From the NCBI GenBank assembly GCA_013433145.1, contig CM024187.1:2682826-2746825 (forward strand): DNA of 64,000 nucleotides, written 5' to 3'. The notes beneath the pieces are model-generated. The model had not been told where the DNA came from. It did no database searches and saw only the letters and a program-made list of their open reading frames with translations. Shown one piece after another: positions 23,812 through 37,500 of this stretch; positions within the stretch are counted from its first letter, which is position 1, and every line of letters begins with the position of its first letter. This DNA is from Ascaris suum (Eukaryota; Nematoda; Chromadorea; Rhabditida; Ascarididae). Made by a program: the position numbers and the translations under genes.

Positions 23812-25332
23812 GATAGATTATTATGAAAATAAAACAAACTTCCTGCGATTAAAGGGCTTAGTCCATCGCAAAATTCGTCCTCTTTTCATTAGTTTCTGAG
23901 CGCTAATATTGATAAGCTCATCGCAATCACATATTAATTATTGCAACTTTCAGTTTCCTATCATAAAAAAAAAAACAGCTCTGTACGAAACGCTATCCGT
24001 ACTCTAGAGCCTTATGAAAAATTGATTGCTTCTAAGACCCATCAGAATATTATATTTACACCTCATTATTTGTTACGACGCCGCATTCTTTTTGTGCGCA
24101 AATTATTGATGAAATTTCAAGTAAGCGCATCGGAACTTACGATTGTTAAGTCATGCAACAATACTTTGCAGAATCTACGATTGCCCTTTGTGCGTTCATT
24201 TTTCTTTCGTCATAGCGAGCCCACCTACCCGGGGAAGGTGCTCTTAAATGCTCCGCGTCTCGACGTGTGGGGCGGAATTCCTTTCATTCTCATAACCCTC
24301 CCCCACTTTTTTCCCCTCTTTCTCGGAGCACTCGCTTGCATTAATAAAACTTTTTCTGCATATGTTGGTTGTCAAAAGCTCTTCCTTCCTGAAATATTTG
24401 GCGATAATCGGCAATAAAATTTTCCACTGTTCATTCGTTTTAACGATTTGCTGCAGTAATATTTACTTCTCCTAGAATAGCTTGAAACATTAAAATTCAT
24501 CGCCAAACTATGAGTAAATTATCTGCGCAGTAGGCGTCGCCTAATCAATCCTAAACAAAATTTGTGATATCGTTTGGACGCGAGTATTGAAGATTTTTTA
24601 AAAAATGCTGCAAACCCATGTGATATGATGATATATCGTGCCGCATGCAGATTTTTTTTTGGGGGGGTATGCCCTTGCTCGTGCAGTTTTTCATGCAAAC
24701 ATCAAACCGCATGATAACGCAGATGCCAAAAAGCACCGTAACATTTACCTGTGAAATGAGTGGACAGTATTTTTGCACGTTGCAAGAATAAAGCAATGCC
24801 GAGATTTGTGAAGCTCATTCAATTTGTTGAATCGTAACAGATGAAAGGACGAGGAAAATCCCAACTTGGTTCAACGTACAGGTGACGTACAGATAGAACG
24901 AATGGACGACGCAAAAGTCATAAACGTTGCATATGACGCACATCTTGTCTTCCACAAACTGCTGCTACACAACTGTTGAAAGTCTATCAGAGCTAAAAGC
25001 ATGTTCCTGATCTATCAGGTTCGAAAGCAAACTTCAGAAAATGTTTGCCCCTCACCAACTTTTTCTCTCTCGATGAAAGCTCACTGAATAGTCAAGTAGA
25101 ATGTACCCAATGCAGACTAGTATAAGCATCCGTAAGAATTTGAAATTCGGAGATTCTGAACAAAATTAGAGCGCAGCTCAAATTTTGGAGGTTTCGAGAA
25201 ACCAAGGGCTTGGGTGCGAAATTTGTTGAAGACCAGTACCGTACAAACCACAGACAGTCGATGGCAGGTGATTGCGCTAGCAGCTCAGAAGCAGCCGATT
25301 TCCTGGTCTTCTCCAACGGCGCTCCTAACAAT

Positions 25333-25356
25333 AACCCCCCCCCTCCCCCCCCCCCC
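25333..25356. repeat. Poly-C tract
   Basis: A run of about two dozen C residues interrupted by a single T, directly upstream of a perfect hairpin. A second uninterrupted run of 13 C lies at 25732-25744. Confidence 0.95.
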
Positions 25357-25420
25357 TGCTAAGGACCTCGATTTTAGTTATGTCCTTAGCAGCGCTGCAA
25401 AGACATAACTAAAATCGAGG
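25357..25420. repeat. Nested inverted repeats forming a 19-bp perfect stem
   Basis: CCTCGATTTTAGTTATGTC (25366-25384) is the exact reverse complement of 25402-25420, with a 17-nt loop. A second palindrome overlaps it: TGCTAAGGAC (25357-25366) pairs exactly with GTCCTTAGCA (25382-25391). The two alternative stems are mutually exclusive. This could be an RNA hairpin, a small transposon remnant or a replication artefact. Confidence 0.9.
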
Positions 25421-26145
25421 CCGAACCGCGTTCCGTTCTTCCGAGCGAACTCTCCCGCTATCCCCGAAATCCGGATATCTTCGAAGCTCAAATCAACGTA
25501 CTTTTCATTTACTGGACTCGTAATCAACGAAACTTGAAGCTTTTCAGAAGCACTGTTACAGTATCAAACAATATAAATGTGTGCTATTTGAAATCATAGT
25601 TAATCGTTTCAGAATTGTTTATCGAGCAGGTAACAGAAATGTTATCACCGCAGACAACACTGAAACGTTGACCCCCAAAGTAGATTCTCTCGAATTGAAA
25701 TTCTAACATGATGCTCCCGAAATAACCCACACCCCCCCCCCCCCATGGAGATTCTTCCGAATTAAAAAAGATCGCTTCCATCTTAACTTCGAAAAATCTG
25801 ACCCTGGACTTCATACTCGCCCGCTATTGAATTATGCAAAATCTGGCAAGACTTTCTTGCGATCATAGGTAGGCGTTTAGCTTACATGTAAAAACTGGTG
25901 CCCATGAAATAATCTTGCATGTTAGTAAAAAAATTTAATATAACAACGGATATGAGTGAGCTTCTGGCTGGTTGAGCTGTGCAAAGCGTGGAAAAGCTTC
26001 ACGACTTGTTGCGTAACCTTTAACAGCTAATGTAAAATTTCATCTTGCTAACGCGTTCTATTTGTTTCAATTTGGACAAATGAATAAATCAGGCTTGCGG
26101 CCATCTTCTCCACAAGAGAACGGTGATAAGCAGAGACGGTCTTAC

Positions 26146-26239
26146 TGAATGGCGAATAAGATGCGACCGTTGGTACGACTGGAAATGAGGAGCCATTGAA
26201 GTACTGATGGACATTATCGTCGATACGATTAATAAGCAT
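26146..26239 (-). CDS. Possible 5' coding exon of the NK homeobox gene
   Basis: An ATG at 26239 (minus strand) opens a frame with the polar stretch YFNGSSFPVVPTVASYSPF and stops at a good donor (CATTCA|GTAAGA). The composition suits the N-terminal region of an NK protein. However, I see no clear TN/EH1 motif, and the exon phase does not match the acceptor proposed at 23359. Treat it as a lead only. Confidence 0.25.
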
Positions 26240-28517
26240 GGTGCGCCGGACGAGCGGCTCAAGAGGCGGCTTACTGGAGTGCATGGCAAACCCGACGAGT
26301 AATGTAACCGCGTTTCGTCGCATTGCGCATCCACTCGATACGGTACGTATTTACAGATGATCCAATAGAGACGCGGATCCGATTTCCTCGTTTCACTTCA
26401 ATTAACGCTCTTTAGCTAACGATGACTGCCAACTTTGAAATCGTGCCCGCCCGATTCCGTTCGTCCTTCATTGCCGTCGGATCGTCTTTCATTTTCCCAC
26501 TCATTTGGCACTTACTCGACGTTATCTCTTTCAGCTTATCCATCCTTTTATCGCAAATTACTGAGAAGCATTGCCAACGCAATGACAGTCACTTCTCGAA
26601 GCAAAAAAAAAATCATTCTTTTCACTGAGCCGTCGCATATTCTACTGTGAATACTACCTCTCTCCCCCTTCCCGCTGGCTTTTTTATTTATTTCCGATCC
26701 GGCAAATGGAAATATTCATATCCAATTATTTGCTTCCATTCATTCAGTATATCTGAAACACTCTTTATAATGGCTTTTTCAACAGGAGCAACTAATTTTG
26801 AAAAGGAACCAACCCCTCGAGGGAAATTCCGCATATTCAAACACGCTCCCATACGAGCGTTTTGAATATTGCGAGAAGGCTACTTCTCCGTTACCTTAAT
26901 AAACGCATGTCTTCCCAATAAAAGCTTGTAACTGTAATGAATCGACTCTTCTCGCTTTTTCGATGACTTAAACAATACGCATCCGTTATCCGGTGTCATA
27001 TTTCCAGTAGATCTCTTGATAGGAAAGTTAGATAACTTGGTTGGCAAATCCAGTTCGAGCGATGATTTTCACCTGTCTGTCAAATGCTGTTTAATTGCCT
27101 TGTTCAAACTTAAAAGCTTCTTCTTTCCCAACTCACTCTCATACTCAAGCAAACAGATCCCCAATTAATGCTGCAAATGACATTACCTTTCGTCCCTTGA
27201 TAACTGTATAGTCAAACAACGGCCCTGTGATGTATCCGAGAAAAAATTGCACTAGGAAAGATACGTTGCATTTAATATTACGCCATCATATGATGAGTGT
27301 CAACCCGTCAAGTGCTCTCAAGAAGGATTGCTGCTCCACAAACACCGCCTCTTAATTCGAACCGTTGCCCGACATGCTTGGGTCTGACCTTTAGAATTCA
27401 GCAAAGTAACGAATATTAGCCATTTTAAACCACTTTCTGCACTAGCTGCTGCACCTTTAATGGCAACATCGGGAACGTCCTTCATGGTTTGCTCTCTTAA
27501 ACAAGTGCGAAAAAATGTCTCATCACATTTCGCATGAAACTTTTGCTGATAAAACAAAATTCAAAACAACAACAGATATTCACAAGGGCAAGCAATTAAA
27601 CAACAATCACAAATCACTTCTTATGGAGTCATACGGTACATCAAAATTAAACCGATAACGTGAATAAAATAAAGCTAAGGTTTAGAGATATGACAATTAG
27701 TCTTAATATCAAATAGCAAAGCCATCACACTCGCCAGCACCTCATTTTAACAGTCCCATAAATCAACAAAGAAAAATGGTTTTACTCTCATACAAGTTCA
27801 CTGAAGATAGCCAGCGATATGCACAGAAACCCGTGTAATCCTCTCCAACTTCCCCCCACAGGCCCCCCCCCCCTCAAAAAAATAAACAAATGAAGATGAC
27901 AGAAGAACAAAAAAAAACATACCACACAGAAACTTCACAGCAATAGAAAAAATTCACAGACGAATAAAAATTTTTCATGCAGCATCACTCAATCTCGATT
28001 CATGCGAAGAATCTGCCTGAAACAAAATCACTTTAAAGAACGTATCGAACCGAAGCATATTAATTAAACATATCGTCTACGAATGAGAAAAACATCCCTT
28101 AAATTTTCTTTGAAATTGCTCGCTGAAAACATTTTCCACTGACGTAAAAGTACCACAATCTGCAGTAGCGTGAAAAGAGCATATGATTAGTGGCTACTGG
28201 GGTCACTAATGATTTTTTTGGAGGGAAATGACCTCCATTCTGGACAATACAACGACCACTGAAGAAAATGAGGTCTGCTTCGTGAGGTTTAATGTACGTC
28301 CTGTTTTTAAACTGTGCACTTTAAAGGAGGGGATTCTCTACAACTATGCGCAAAGAATGTGAAGTGGAACATTAGGTTGCTTTAAAAACAGAAAACGCAT
28401 GAATTCTTTTCTTAAATTTTTTTTCCCGTTCAAGGGCAGGACAGGAACACAAAGCCATGCGCAACGAGGAAAATTAGAAGTTATAGACTAACCATTTCTT
28501 CATCAACAGTAGATACA

Positions 28518-31500
28518 TCATTCGGACTTCCTCTCTTCCTCATCCTCGTTTGTATCACCAACATCGGACGGTGTGGCCTCCTCTTCGTCATTGAGGCTCT
28601 CCTCAGGCCTTTCATTTCTTCTCCCTAAGTACATGAAAAAGAGTGAACGCAAAGCGCATATTTAATTACAAAAATCCAGGTAAATAAAAACAAACATAAA
28701 ACTCTTACATCCAGGTTGCGACTCTTAAGTAGTCCAATCTGGAACGCGTCATCGCAATCGACGCCTACCATCACCGAATGGACCGCACGAATAAACATCT
28801 CCGACGCAGCGCGCAGCTCTGGCAACAGCTTCAATAGCGCAATACACTTGCTTGTCTGCAATGTAGAGCTTATGAGTCCAATAAAACATCCCCAACAAAT
28901 AGTGTAGCGGGTGGTCCCTGTGGGAGATTTTTGAAAACTGCCTTCAGTGAACATGATTTCATGAGGCGGTCCCAACTGAATGCACTTCCGCGATTGGATT
29001 TATTCAACTTGAGTAATTTTGTAAAAAGAAAGACTTTTAATGTAGTCCAAATTGCATCAACAAAATTCCTTAGATAAGGGGAAACGAAAAGATTAATAAC
29101 CACTTACTTTTGCATAAACGCTAATATTTTGCAACGAACGATTGCCTATCTGCACGGTTTTCATCACAGCGTTAGCACCCGCCGCGTATTTGGCAAAACT
29201 GAAATCATAACACAGAAATGATTGATGAAATGTGGCAAAGCAGATTGGCACAAAAAAAGGAGAGGAGCAGACTTATTAACTGTCATGAATAAGGTAAACC
29301 GATGTTCTGAAATTTCCATTTCCGCTCGAAAGAAACTAGATGCATTCAATACCATGGTTATTAGATGCAATACCTAAGCCATCTAACTGCGGTAACCACC
29401 TCAGTCATATTCAGTGACGTAGCAGAAGATTCTAGCCCCCGCAACAAACAGCAAGAGAATTAAACCCTCCCCCCTCCCCCTCCCCCTCACCTATGAAGAT
29501 TGCAGCCTCTGAAGCCTGAACGCTAACTTCAGATTGTTTTCGCAGCTGCTCACAAGTGAAAACGAGTTGAAATGAATACCGTTTTTCAGCTGAGAAGATG
29601 CAGAAATGAGCTCTTGGAAGAGAAGTTGTGCAAAAAGATGCGTCCTTCACGTGCGGCACACAGGAGAACACTCGAATTGCGCAAATCCTAATATTTCAAT
29701 TTTACGCCTCCTCACAACATACGACAAAGAAACAATGCAAAATACGATCGGGTAAACTGGACGACGACGATCATCAATCTTTATCCTTTAAACAAAAACT
29801 ATTGCTTTTTTTTGCAGTTCTATGCGCCAAAGTTTAATTTTTACAAAACTTTTTCAAAGAAATCAACTCGGTGAAACAATAAAGCCACTAAGGAGTTTAC
29901 TTCGGAGCTTAAAGAAAACATTCAAAACTCCTGTAATATCGAAGAAGTATAAATCAAATGAGGACTTATTATGCTTGCTATTTCTTATCTATGCATATTA
30001 TTTATTTTCAAGCATTGTCTATCGGAAAAAATAAATAAACAAATCAGAAATCAAGTTAAACGAAAACAGCGACAGAAAAACAATGAACCTTTACTCGGAT
30101 CATTAATGTCAGCAAGCAGAAGCAGCTGCCGCCTGTTTCCACTGCAGAAAGAACTCATCCAGCTTCAACGTGCTGCGCTCGATTGCATTCATCGAAAGTG
30201 TCTTCACTGATTCGTTCAGTGAGTGGAAAAGCACCTTGTAAACGGACGCGAATGTCCCCCTCCAATATTCTAACATATTCGCCTTCGCCCCAATAATCCA
30301 GATTCAGAACAAGAAATAAACGATGTTTAAGCTTCTCTTTTTCACCATATACTCAAAAAAAAAATAAAGTGCAAAGGAAGGTATATAATACTCCTATAAT
30401 GTCTCATGATAAAAGGCGGGATTCACATCCGCTTTTGAAACTTTGTAGACTCTCCAATTCAGCTCAAGGAATCCTCTTCCTCAACGTCCTTATTTCATTC
30501 TTCACCCACTCAATCTGGAACAAATGAAGACCTAAGTAATTATGGATCTTGGCCAAAAAAACCAGTCTGTGTAAGCCAGAGCTATACTTCCAACATTTCC
30601 CACTCTTTCTGCAAAACGCAATATGAAGATAAATTGAGAGATGGTGGTTACACGGATCATAATGCAAAAATATCTAAACAAACTTTGTGAAGCAGCAAAA
30701 GTGAGCGTGTTCCTCTTCTGTACCTAACTCGCTGTCTAAACATTCCTCCATATACGAGATTCTGCTCCTTCTTCGCTCTTCATCTGGCACCAACTCAGCC
30801 ACTTTATTGGCTATAACCCACTGAATAGCTAATAAGCGCTTGGATTCTCGTCGTAAACGTATGTACAAGCTGCAAATACCTGCTGAAGTTCCTGCACTAC
30901 TAACATAATATATCCATTTTCAACACCCGCTAGTGTAAATATTGAAGACAACAAACTTTAAGGGACTCGAAAAAATATTTTGGAGCAACTCTTAAACAAT
31001 TTCAAGGTGAGCGTCACCTAATTTCAAAGTGAACATCAACTAACTTCAAGGTGAACATCAACTAATTTCGAGGTGACAATCAACTGCACTCGACTAGTAC
31101 GCCGGAAAGCATTAACAAACTTTGGATGAGAATGGCGATTAGCACCTCAATGGAAATCAAATATGACTCTTTTCGAAACCCATATGAATCAAGCCAAAAA
31201 TTCACAGCAAATGCCCGATCATAGATTCGATATCTACTTCTAAAAACAATTTAAACCGCAGCATGCACCAGCAAGAGCAAGGCTCATGTCTTTTGTTTAT
31301 TTAGATGATTTCCTTTTTGTTCCTTTCATTACGTACAAAAGGTGTCCGCAGTGTGCTCCGCGGTACTCAAAGCTTTCATATATTGGCTTATGCAAAGTAA
31401 AGAAATTGAATCTGAAAAAATCTCGACGAAATGAGTTCCCCTCTCATCCATAAATCGAATCCCGAGTAACAGAAACTTACTAGAGGATCGTCGCAACAGC

Positions 31501-34500
31501 TCTGTTTAAATCGGCGCCTTTCAATGGATTGCCGTCTTCATCTGACCATTCCTTTCGTAGAAACGACAATGCAGCACGTGCTAGAACTTGAAATGAAAGA
31601 CCATTGAAAAAAAAAGCAAAAACACGAAAAGCAAAAACATCCTTTTTTCCGCACGAATTCAGTTACCTTCAAAAAATGCACGGGAATTACTAGTTTCCTG
31701 ATAAACCATACGAACGAATCCCCTCTTGTCCTCCCTTCCATGTTTCATGAAAATTATTTCGTCATAACGGACGCCATCAAACTTCCAGATTTCCGGCAGC
31801 GATCCAAAACTGACGTGCTTTTTGGTACCATTACCCACCGCATAGCCAACGGCCATGGGTCAACTCATGACAGTGGGTTCATTCAAAAAATGCGGTTGGT
31901 ATGGACGTTTTATAAAAACAAAGACCTCGCCCGTGGCTTGCCAAGACTCGCAAGTTTCACTAAAGGGGAGGGGGGGGGGTGAAGAAACTTAAGGTCATGA
32001 AACAGCAAGTCCAGTAACAGACCGGAGAGTGACTCTTGCATCCAGACCCTGAATACCTACATTACACATCTCATTCGAATCGGCGCGAAGTGGATCTTGA
32101 GATTTAAAATAGGCGGACTGGTGAACAGATAGACGGACAGCCTCCGCAGTACACGACTGCCAAGCATTTCGCTTAAAACTTAACTAAGAAAAGAAAAAGC
32201 CAAATTTTCATTTCACGGGTATCTATGCACAACTAAACGAAATATGAAGAACACATGTACAACAACAATAGCTACCATAAAATGCTCCAACAGAAGTTGT
32301 TCACTGAGATAAACCCTTGCAAATATTCACAGAAGTAACAATCTGGCCATGGAAATAAGTTGGCTTTAAAAAATACTTTTACATAACAACAGCCCCCTCA
32401 CCAAGGCTACCATTTACTGAATAATCATGGTTGTGCTTAAAATGACGCCATTGCTGTTTCAAACAACTCACCAATTTGGAGCCTTTGGCCGTCGGGTACA
32501 ACTTCCATTGCGGAAAACACATCAAGAAGCTCGACCGCGCAATCCAAAGATGGTATCACGTCTGCGACCTCTATCAAGTAGTTCAGCACAGAGATCTAAA
32601 CACTAGGAATATCAGCTTATGGTATCAGTATTGCCCTTTGAACGCAGAAATTATTCCGATAATGCGAGCTATGATTCAGGTTCAAAAAGCTCCCAACAAG
32701 CCTAATTTGAAAAATATACCTAGTTCATACGAGACCTGCTTCCTATAAATCGCTCACTGCAGTTCAGCAAATACTCACTGTGGAATCCTAATAGTAAATC
32801 CATCCTAACACTTGTTACATCCATATGACTGATTTCTCATGAAATAAGTAAACATGTGCGTGATAGATCTGCAACGCTTTTGCAACAGAAATTTTTTTTC
32901 AACAGTATGCAGTTTGAAAAATCAGTATGATCTAACGGAACAAAATTAAGACAAGAATCTCAAGTAGATAGCATTAATGTCATCTATGAAATGAAGGGAG
33001 TAAAATGCTAATTAACAGACCTCAGCTTCCTCTTCTCCGCCCGTGTCTTGCACTGCATCCACACTGAGCATCGCTTTTTCGATCAGCTCCATAACGTAAT
33101 TCCGCCTCTCAAAACGTGCTCGCTTTGATTTTTCTCCGTCTCACATGCTTCATCACGTGACGACTGAGGTTTCGCTAGCTCTCTGCTAGAACTCCAACAT
33201 TTATTTCGTATATAATATATATTATATGCACTCAAATGTCCGAATATAAATTTAAAATTATTAATCGCAAACAGCGCAGAAATGTGAAGAACAGAGAATC
33301 AGATTTCTTATAACACAGGAAAATTGCAAACCATTTGAAGATATCCTTGAGTACACAAAGAGAAGCACGAAGGAGTGCAGCCATCTGATGAAAGTAGTCA
33401 CGCTTCAATCTGTCATCTAACGTCGACGTATCCGCCAGTGAACGAAAGTACTGCACAAGAACCGTCCAGGATCGAAAACAGTACTGGCAGTACCGAACTG
33501 ATCAATCGCCAGACCAATTTCGAGTCTCCATGATCTACTGGCATATCGCCCAAAGGAATCTCGGAATCCGTCTGAACACATTGCACATTTTTTCGCCAAA
33601 TCCTTGTCACTCTAGGAATCAAATTGTGAATAAACAGAGAAAAGTTCGAGCTACAAATATGACTCCTCCTGAAAGCGGCTGCCTATTTCAATCAAGCTTC
33701 TTTATAGCTTACATATGATATCAGTTTGAACCTTCCACTCATCCAATATCCTTATCAATAGTACTATCCAACCTTTTACGAAAAAGAAACGACGTGAACG
33801 TACCATCCAAGGAGCAATCTTCTTCTCCTTCTTTGGCAGCACAACTTCAAGGATTTTTTGCAAATTTCTCCAGAAGAAAGGTCGTCTGCTTTCTCTTCTT
33901 CGGAAGCAACTGCAATTGAACAAAACTTCTCTCGCATGATCAAAATATCCGTCGCATTCCCTGCGGCAATCCGAATAGCGAGAATGTTTGCGGAAAAAAT
34001 CTTTGAACGCGGGATGTACATCGTAGCTAATAAAAAAAGGAAATGGGCGACCTTAGCTGAATCCTAAAGAAATTTCCCTTCGGAAAAAAAAGGGATTCAT
34101 CAGCGCTCTCAACAGCAAACTCAGTGCCCCAACCGACACGCTCTCCCCTGGATTTTTTTTCTGCGTCTGCCATTGATGCACCTAATCAAGGTGACTGGAT
34201 AGGTTAGGCTTCGCCAAAAAAATTTCCTTCAGTTTTGCGCACTTGAAAAAACAGCTTGCAACAAAAAGTGGGAAGATTTGGAACAGAACAGCTGAGGTCC
34301 TACTGTGGCAGAATTCCGTAAAGAAAAAGATCGCAAGAAGAGTAGCACGATACGTAACATACTTTCCCTTCCAAATAGCATTACGAATGTGAGCATAAAA
34401 AAAACGATGAAGCAAAGTGGCGATCACGGATCTTTACCGCAATGATAATCTCCTCGACGTACATCGCCAACTGAAGAGCCGCTTTCACCACAACCGGCGA

Positions 34501-37500
34501 TGACATGTCTTCAAGCTTACCTAGTGCATGCAAAAGTTAAAACCGGTATCAGAATTACCTGGATCAATTTGATAACAGTAACGAGTCTGAACGGCGAGAA
34601 ATAGGATAGCACACGATTAACATCGATCAGCTTGCGCTTGCGATCCGATTTCCGTTTCCTCTATTCGGATGCTCTGCCATCTCACTAGGTTCCAATTTAA
34701 CAGCTGCTTTCGTGTTGCCTATATCTGCGGCTATTTTCGCCTGAAATTTCTTCACAATCAAATATACCAAATGTGTGGCATTGGAACTACAAATGAACTA
34801 CGTTTCAAAACTTAAACCGTCACAAAACTGGACAACTGAATAAATGCAGTGAAGTATTTAAAAGCAATCATGACAGCTTCAGCAAGTTTCGATCCACAAA
34901 GTGATGAGACGCATAGGTGCTAAAGTTCCGATGCCATATTACTTGGAAGAAAAAAGTCGTAAAATAATTACATTTTCTTGTCTGCATCACCCCGCTTCAT
35001 CTCCCCTGCTCCACATTTTGCTCCTCATCACTTAGGATCACATCAACATCATGCACGGTCGCTACGTCGTTCTCTTCTATTCCCATATCATCAGATTTCT
35101 TTGTTGGTGGCGTCTTCTTTAGAATCTGACCACCCTCTCCGTGAATAATCACTTCCTTGCGTCCACTGCTTTCCATATGTGGTAATGGATATTCACCAAC
35201 TTCTAAACATCCACCAATAAAATTTTTAACGACACAGTATTCATACAATTAAATCTATGACTATAAAACGATGAAAACTCATGTTCAAAAGGCTAAAAAT
35301 AGAAAGGAAAGAAAAAAAGAAGAGCAAAAGGACTAAACACTTTACGCGGTAATCAAATGCAACATATCGACGTCATGGACGCGACACTACAACACTATTT
35401 GCAACGAAGACGATGCCGATGATACCTGTTGGGCATGGCGCTGAAGTGCCAACCCAAGATATCTACTTGTGATCTAAAGCTATTTGTGGTCTAACACTGC
35501 AGTGATCATTTTGCTCGTAATAAACGGTTCTCGCTCATTGTTCTTCGCGCAGTGCCACTGATCGACTTAGGTGCTTTTGGAGGCCTATATAAGCCGGGCT
35601 TCAGCCCCTCGGAGTCAGTCTTCCCCAGTCGACAGCTCCACGATCGGCAGCCCTTCCTGGTACCCCCTCGCCCCTTGCAGTTTCTACTACTCGTTATTGG
35701 AGCCGTGGTGCTCCCCAAATAAAACACTTCGAATATCCCTATGTCCTTTCACGTTCATTCGGCTTCTCCCTTCACGTCGCCGCCGCCAGAGGTACAACGA
35801 CGGCTGAAGATGAGCAGTGCTCTCTAGCATACCCCACCTGTAGTACTTTTGCATTAACAGCTGAAAAAGAGTTAAACAAGACAAGCACTCTGCGTGCAAA
35901 GATCAAGATCAAGCTTACTTTTTGATGGTGTAAATAAGACTCTTCTGACATTCGAGCATAAGTGCAAACTTCTTGCGCATCACATCGCCCACCAACTCGT
36001 TACGGCTGCTGTCGGCAATTCACAATCGGCAAACGTATTCAATAACTGAAAACACTCTTCACCTATAAAATCAAGCACATCCATTAGTAAGTTGTTGCTC
36101 AATCTTTTAGCCATTTTAAAACAGGATCAAATCTACCTGAGAACGATCTAAGAATTGCAGAAACCATACCTCAACGATAATTATGTAAAGTCAACAAATT
36201 AAGCCTATGCTGTTAGCAATCCTTTAGAATGATCCAAAGTATCCAGGTGAAAAATGAAATAAAGCCTTGAAGAATGCGTGCCGCTCAGTATCTCATGAAG
36301 AGAATTCAATCGTCATTTCGACGTACTAGCGATGCTAAGGACGTACATGTCGAAAACGTTTTATTCCAATCGGCTTTCACTAAGAAGCATTTCCCAAACA
36401 ACAATCATATATCCACATTTTTTTCGAATGTTCTGCAAAAATGATGGCTGACCGTTCATAATAATCCAGCCATATGTATTTAATATCGTTCCTTTAATAT
36501 GGTTCCTTCAATCGACCATATGCGCTGAATATAACAATGATCCTATTTCAAGCTGAAGTTGAAGGCCTCAGTGGAGTTGCAGATTTTGAAATGCATGGCG
36601 CATATCTCTTAAAGACATCCATTCATAGAACAAACTTAAGTAGTGAAAGATTCTTCGACGACAAAAACGGAAGTTGCGCCCGCTGATGGGTACGAGTGTG
36701 TGATTTAAAAAAATATATGAAATAATAACCAAACGTATCCATTGAATGGCATAGCAAAAAATGTCACAATTAATAGCACGACGCTCGTTCTCTCTCTCTG
36801 CTTCTAGATCGACACCTTTCATCGAAATATTCGCTTCTAAAAAATGCGAATAAACGCCGAAATGTTCGCGAAAAATAATTTCGCATTGTTGGAAAGTGGC
36901 CAAAAAAAGGAAAATAATTTGTAATATGCAAATTTTATAATTTAATGGGCATAAAAAGCGAACGTGAGCTACTTCGTAACACAATAGAGTGTTACAGAGA
37001 CGCTTGCATCTGCATGAAAAATTGCACCCACTGCACAGCTGCATATGATCAGACGACCAGTACACGTCGCAATAATAACCGAAGAAAGGCAATAATGTAA
37101 ACATCCAGAACTGCCGCACACTCTAATAAAACCATCTAGAATTAACGCACATTCTACAGGTTCTTGCTTAAAAACGAACAAAACAGTCATCTTTCACAGA
37201 TTGTTAAATCCATGCAAGTTAAAATCACTCAGCACACTTTTTCGTGGAATCTATTCAAGTGACAAACAGTGTTGCAACATACCAAACGCGAACAGAAATC
37301 GTGTCCAATGATTAACGTAGGCTTCTTGGGTATCATCTCCTTCCCAACGTCGTTTCTGCCTTGCAAAGGCTCTCAGTAATTCAAAAAGTGACAGCAGCTC
37401 TCCGATCCTTAATCCTTTTGTGATACTTCCTTCGGTTAATTGCTCACTAACGATCTCGCCTAAGCGCAACCATTCTTTACATTCAACTCGAGTATAACGA

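Larger units (their letters stand above)
23360..28517. other. Intergenic or 5' region of the NK gene; few features
   Basis: Apart from a possible NK-gene first exon (26146-26239), two hairpins and poly-C tracts, I find nothing coding with confidence. A 158-codon plus-strand frame at 23941-24417 lacks family similarity and is best read as chance. Confidence 0.45.

Noticed and set aside
23941..24417. 158-codon plus-strand frame
   Set aside because: It has no ATG-linked promoter context, random composition and no recognisable domain. A poly-A run sits in its start.
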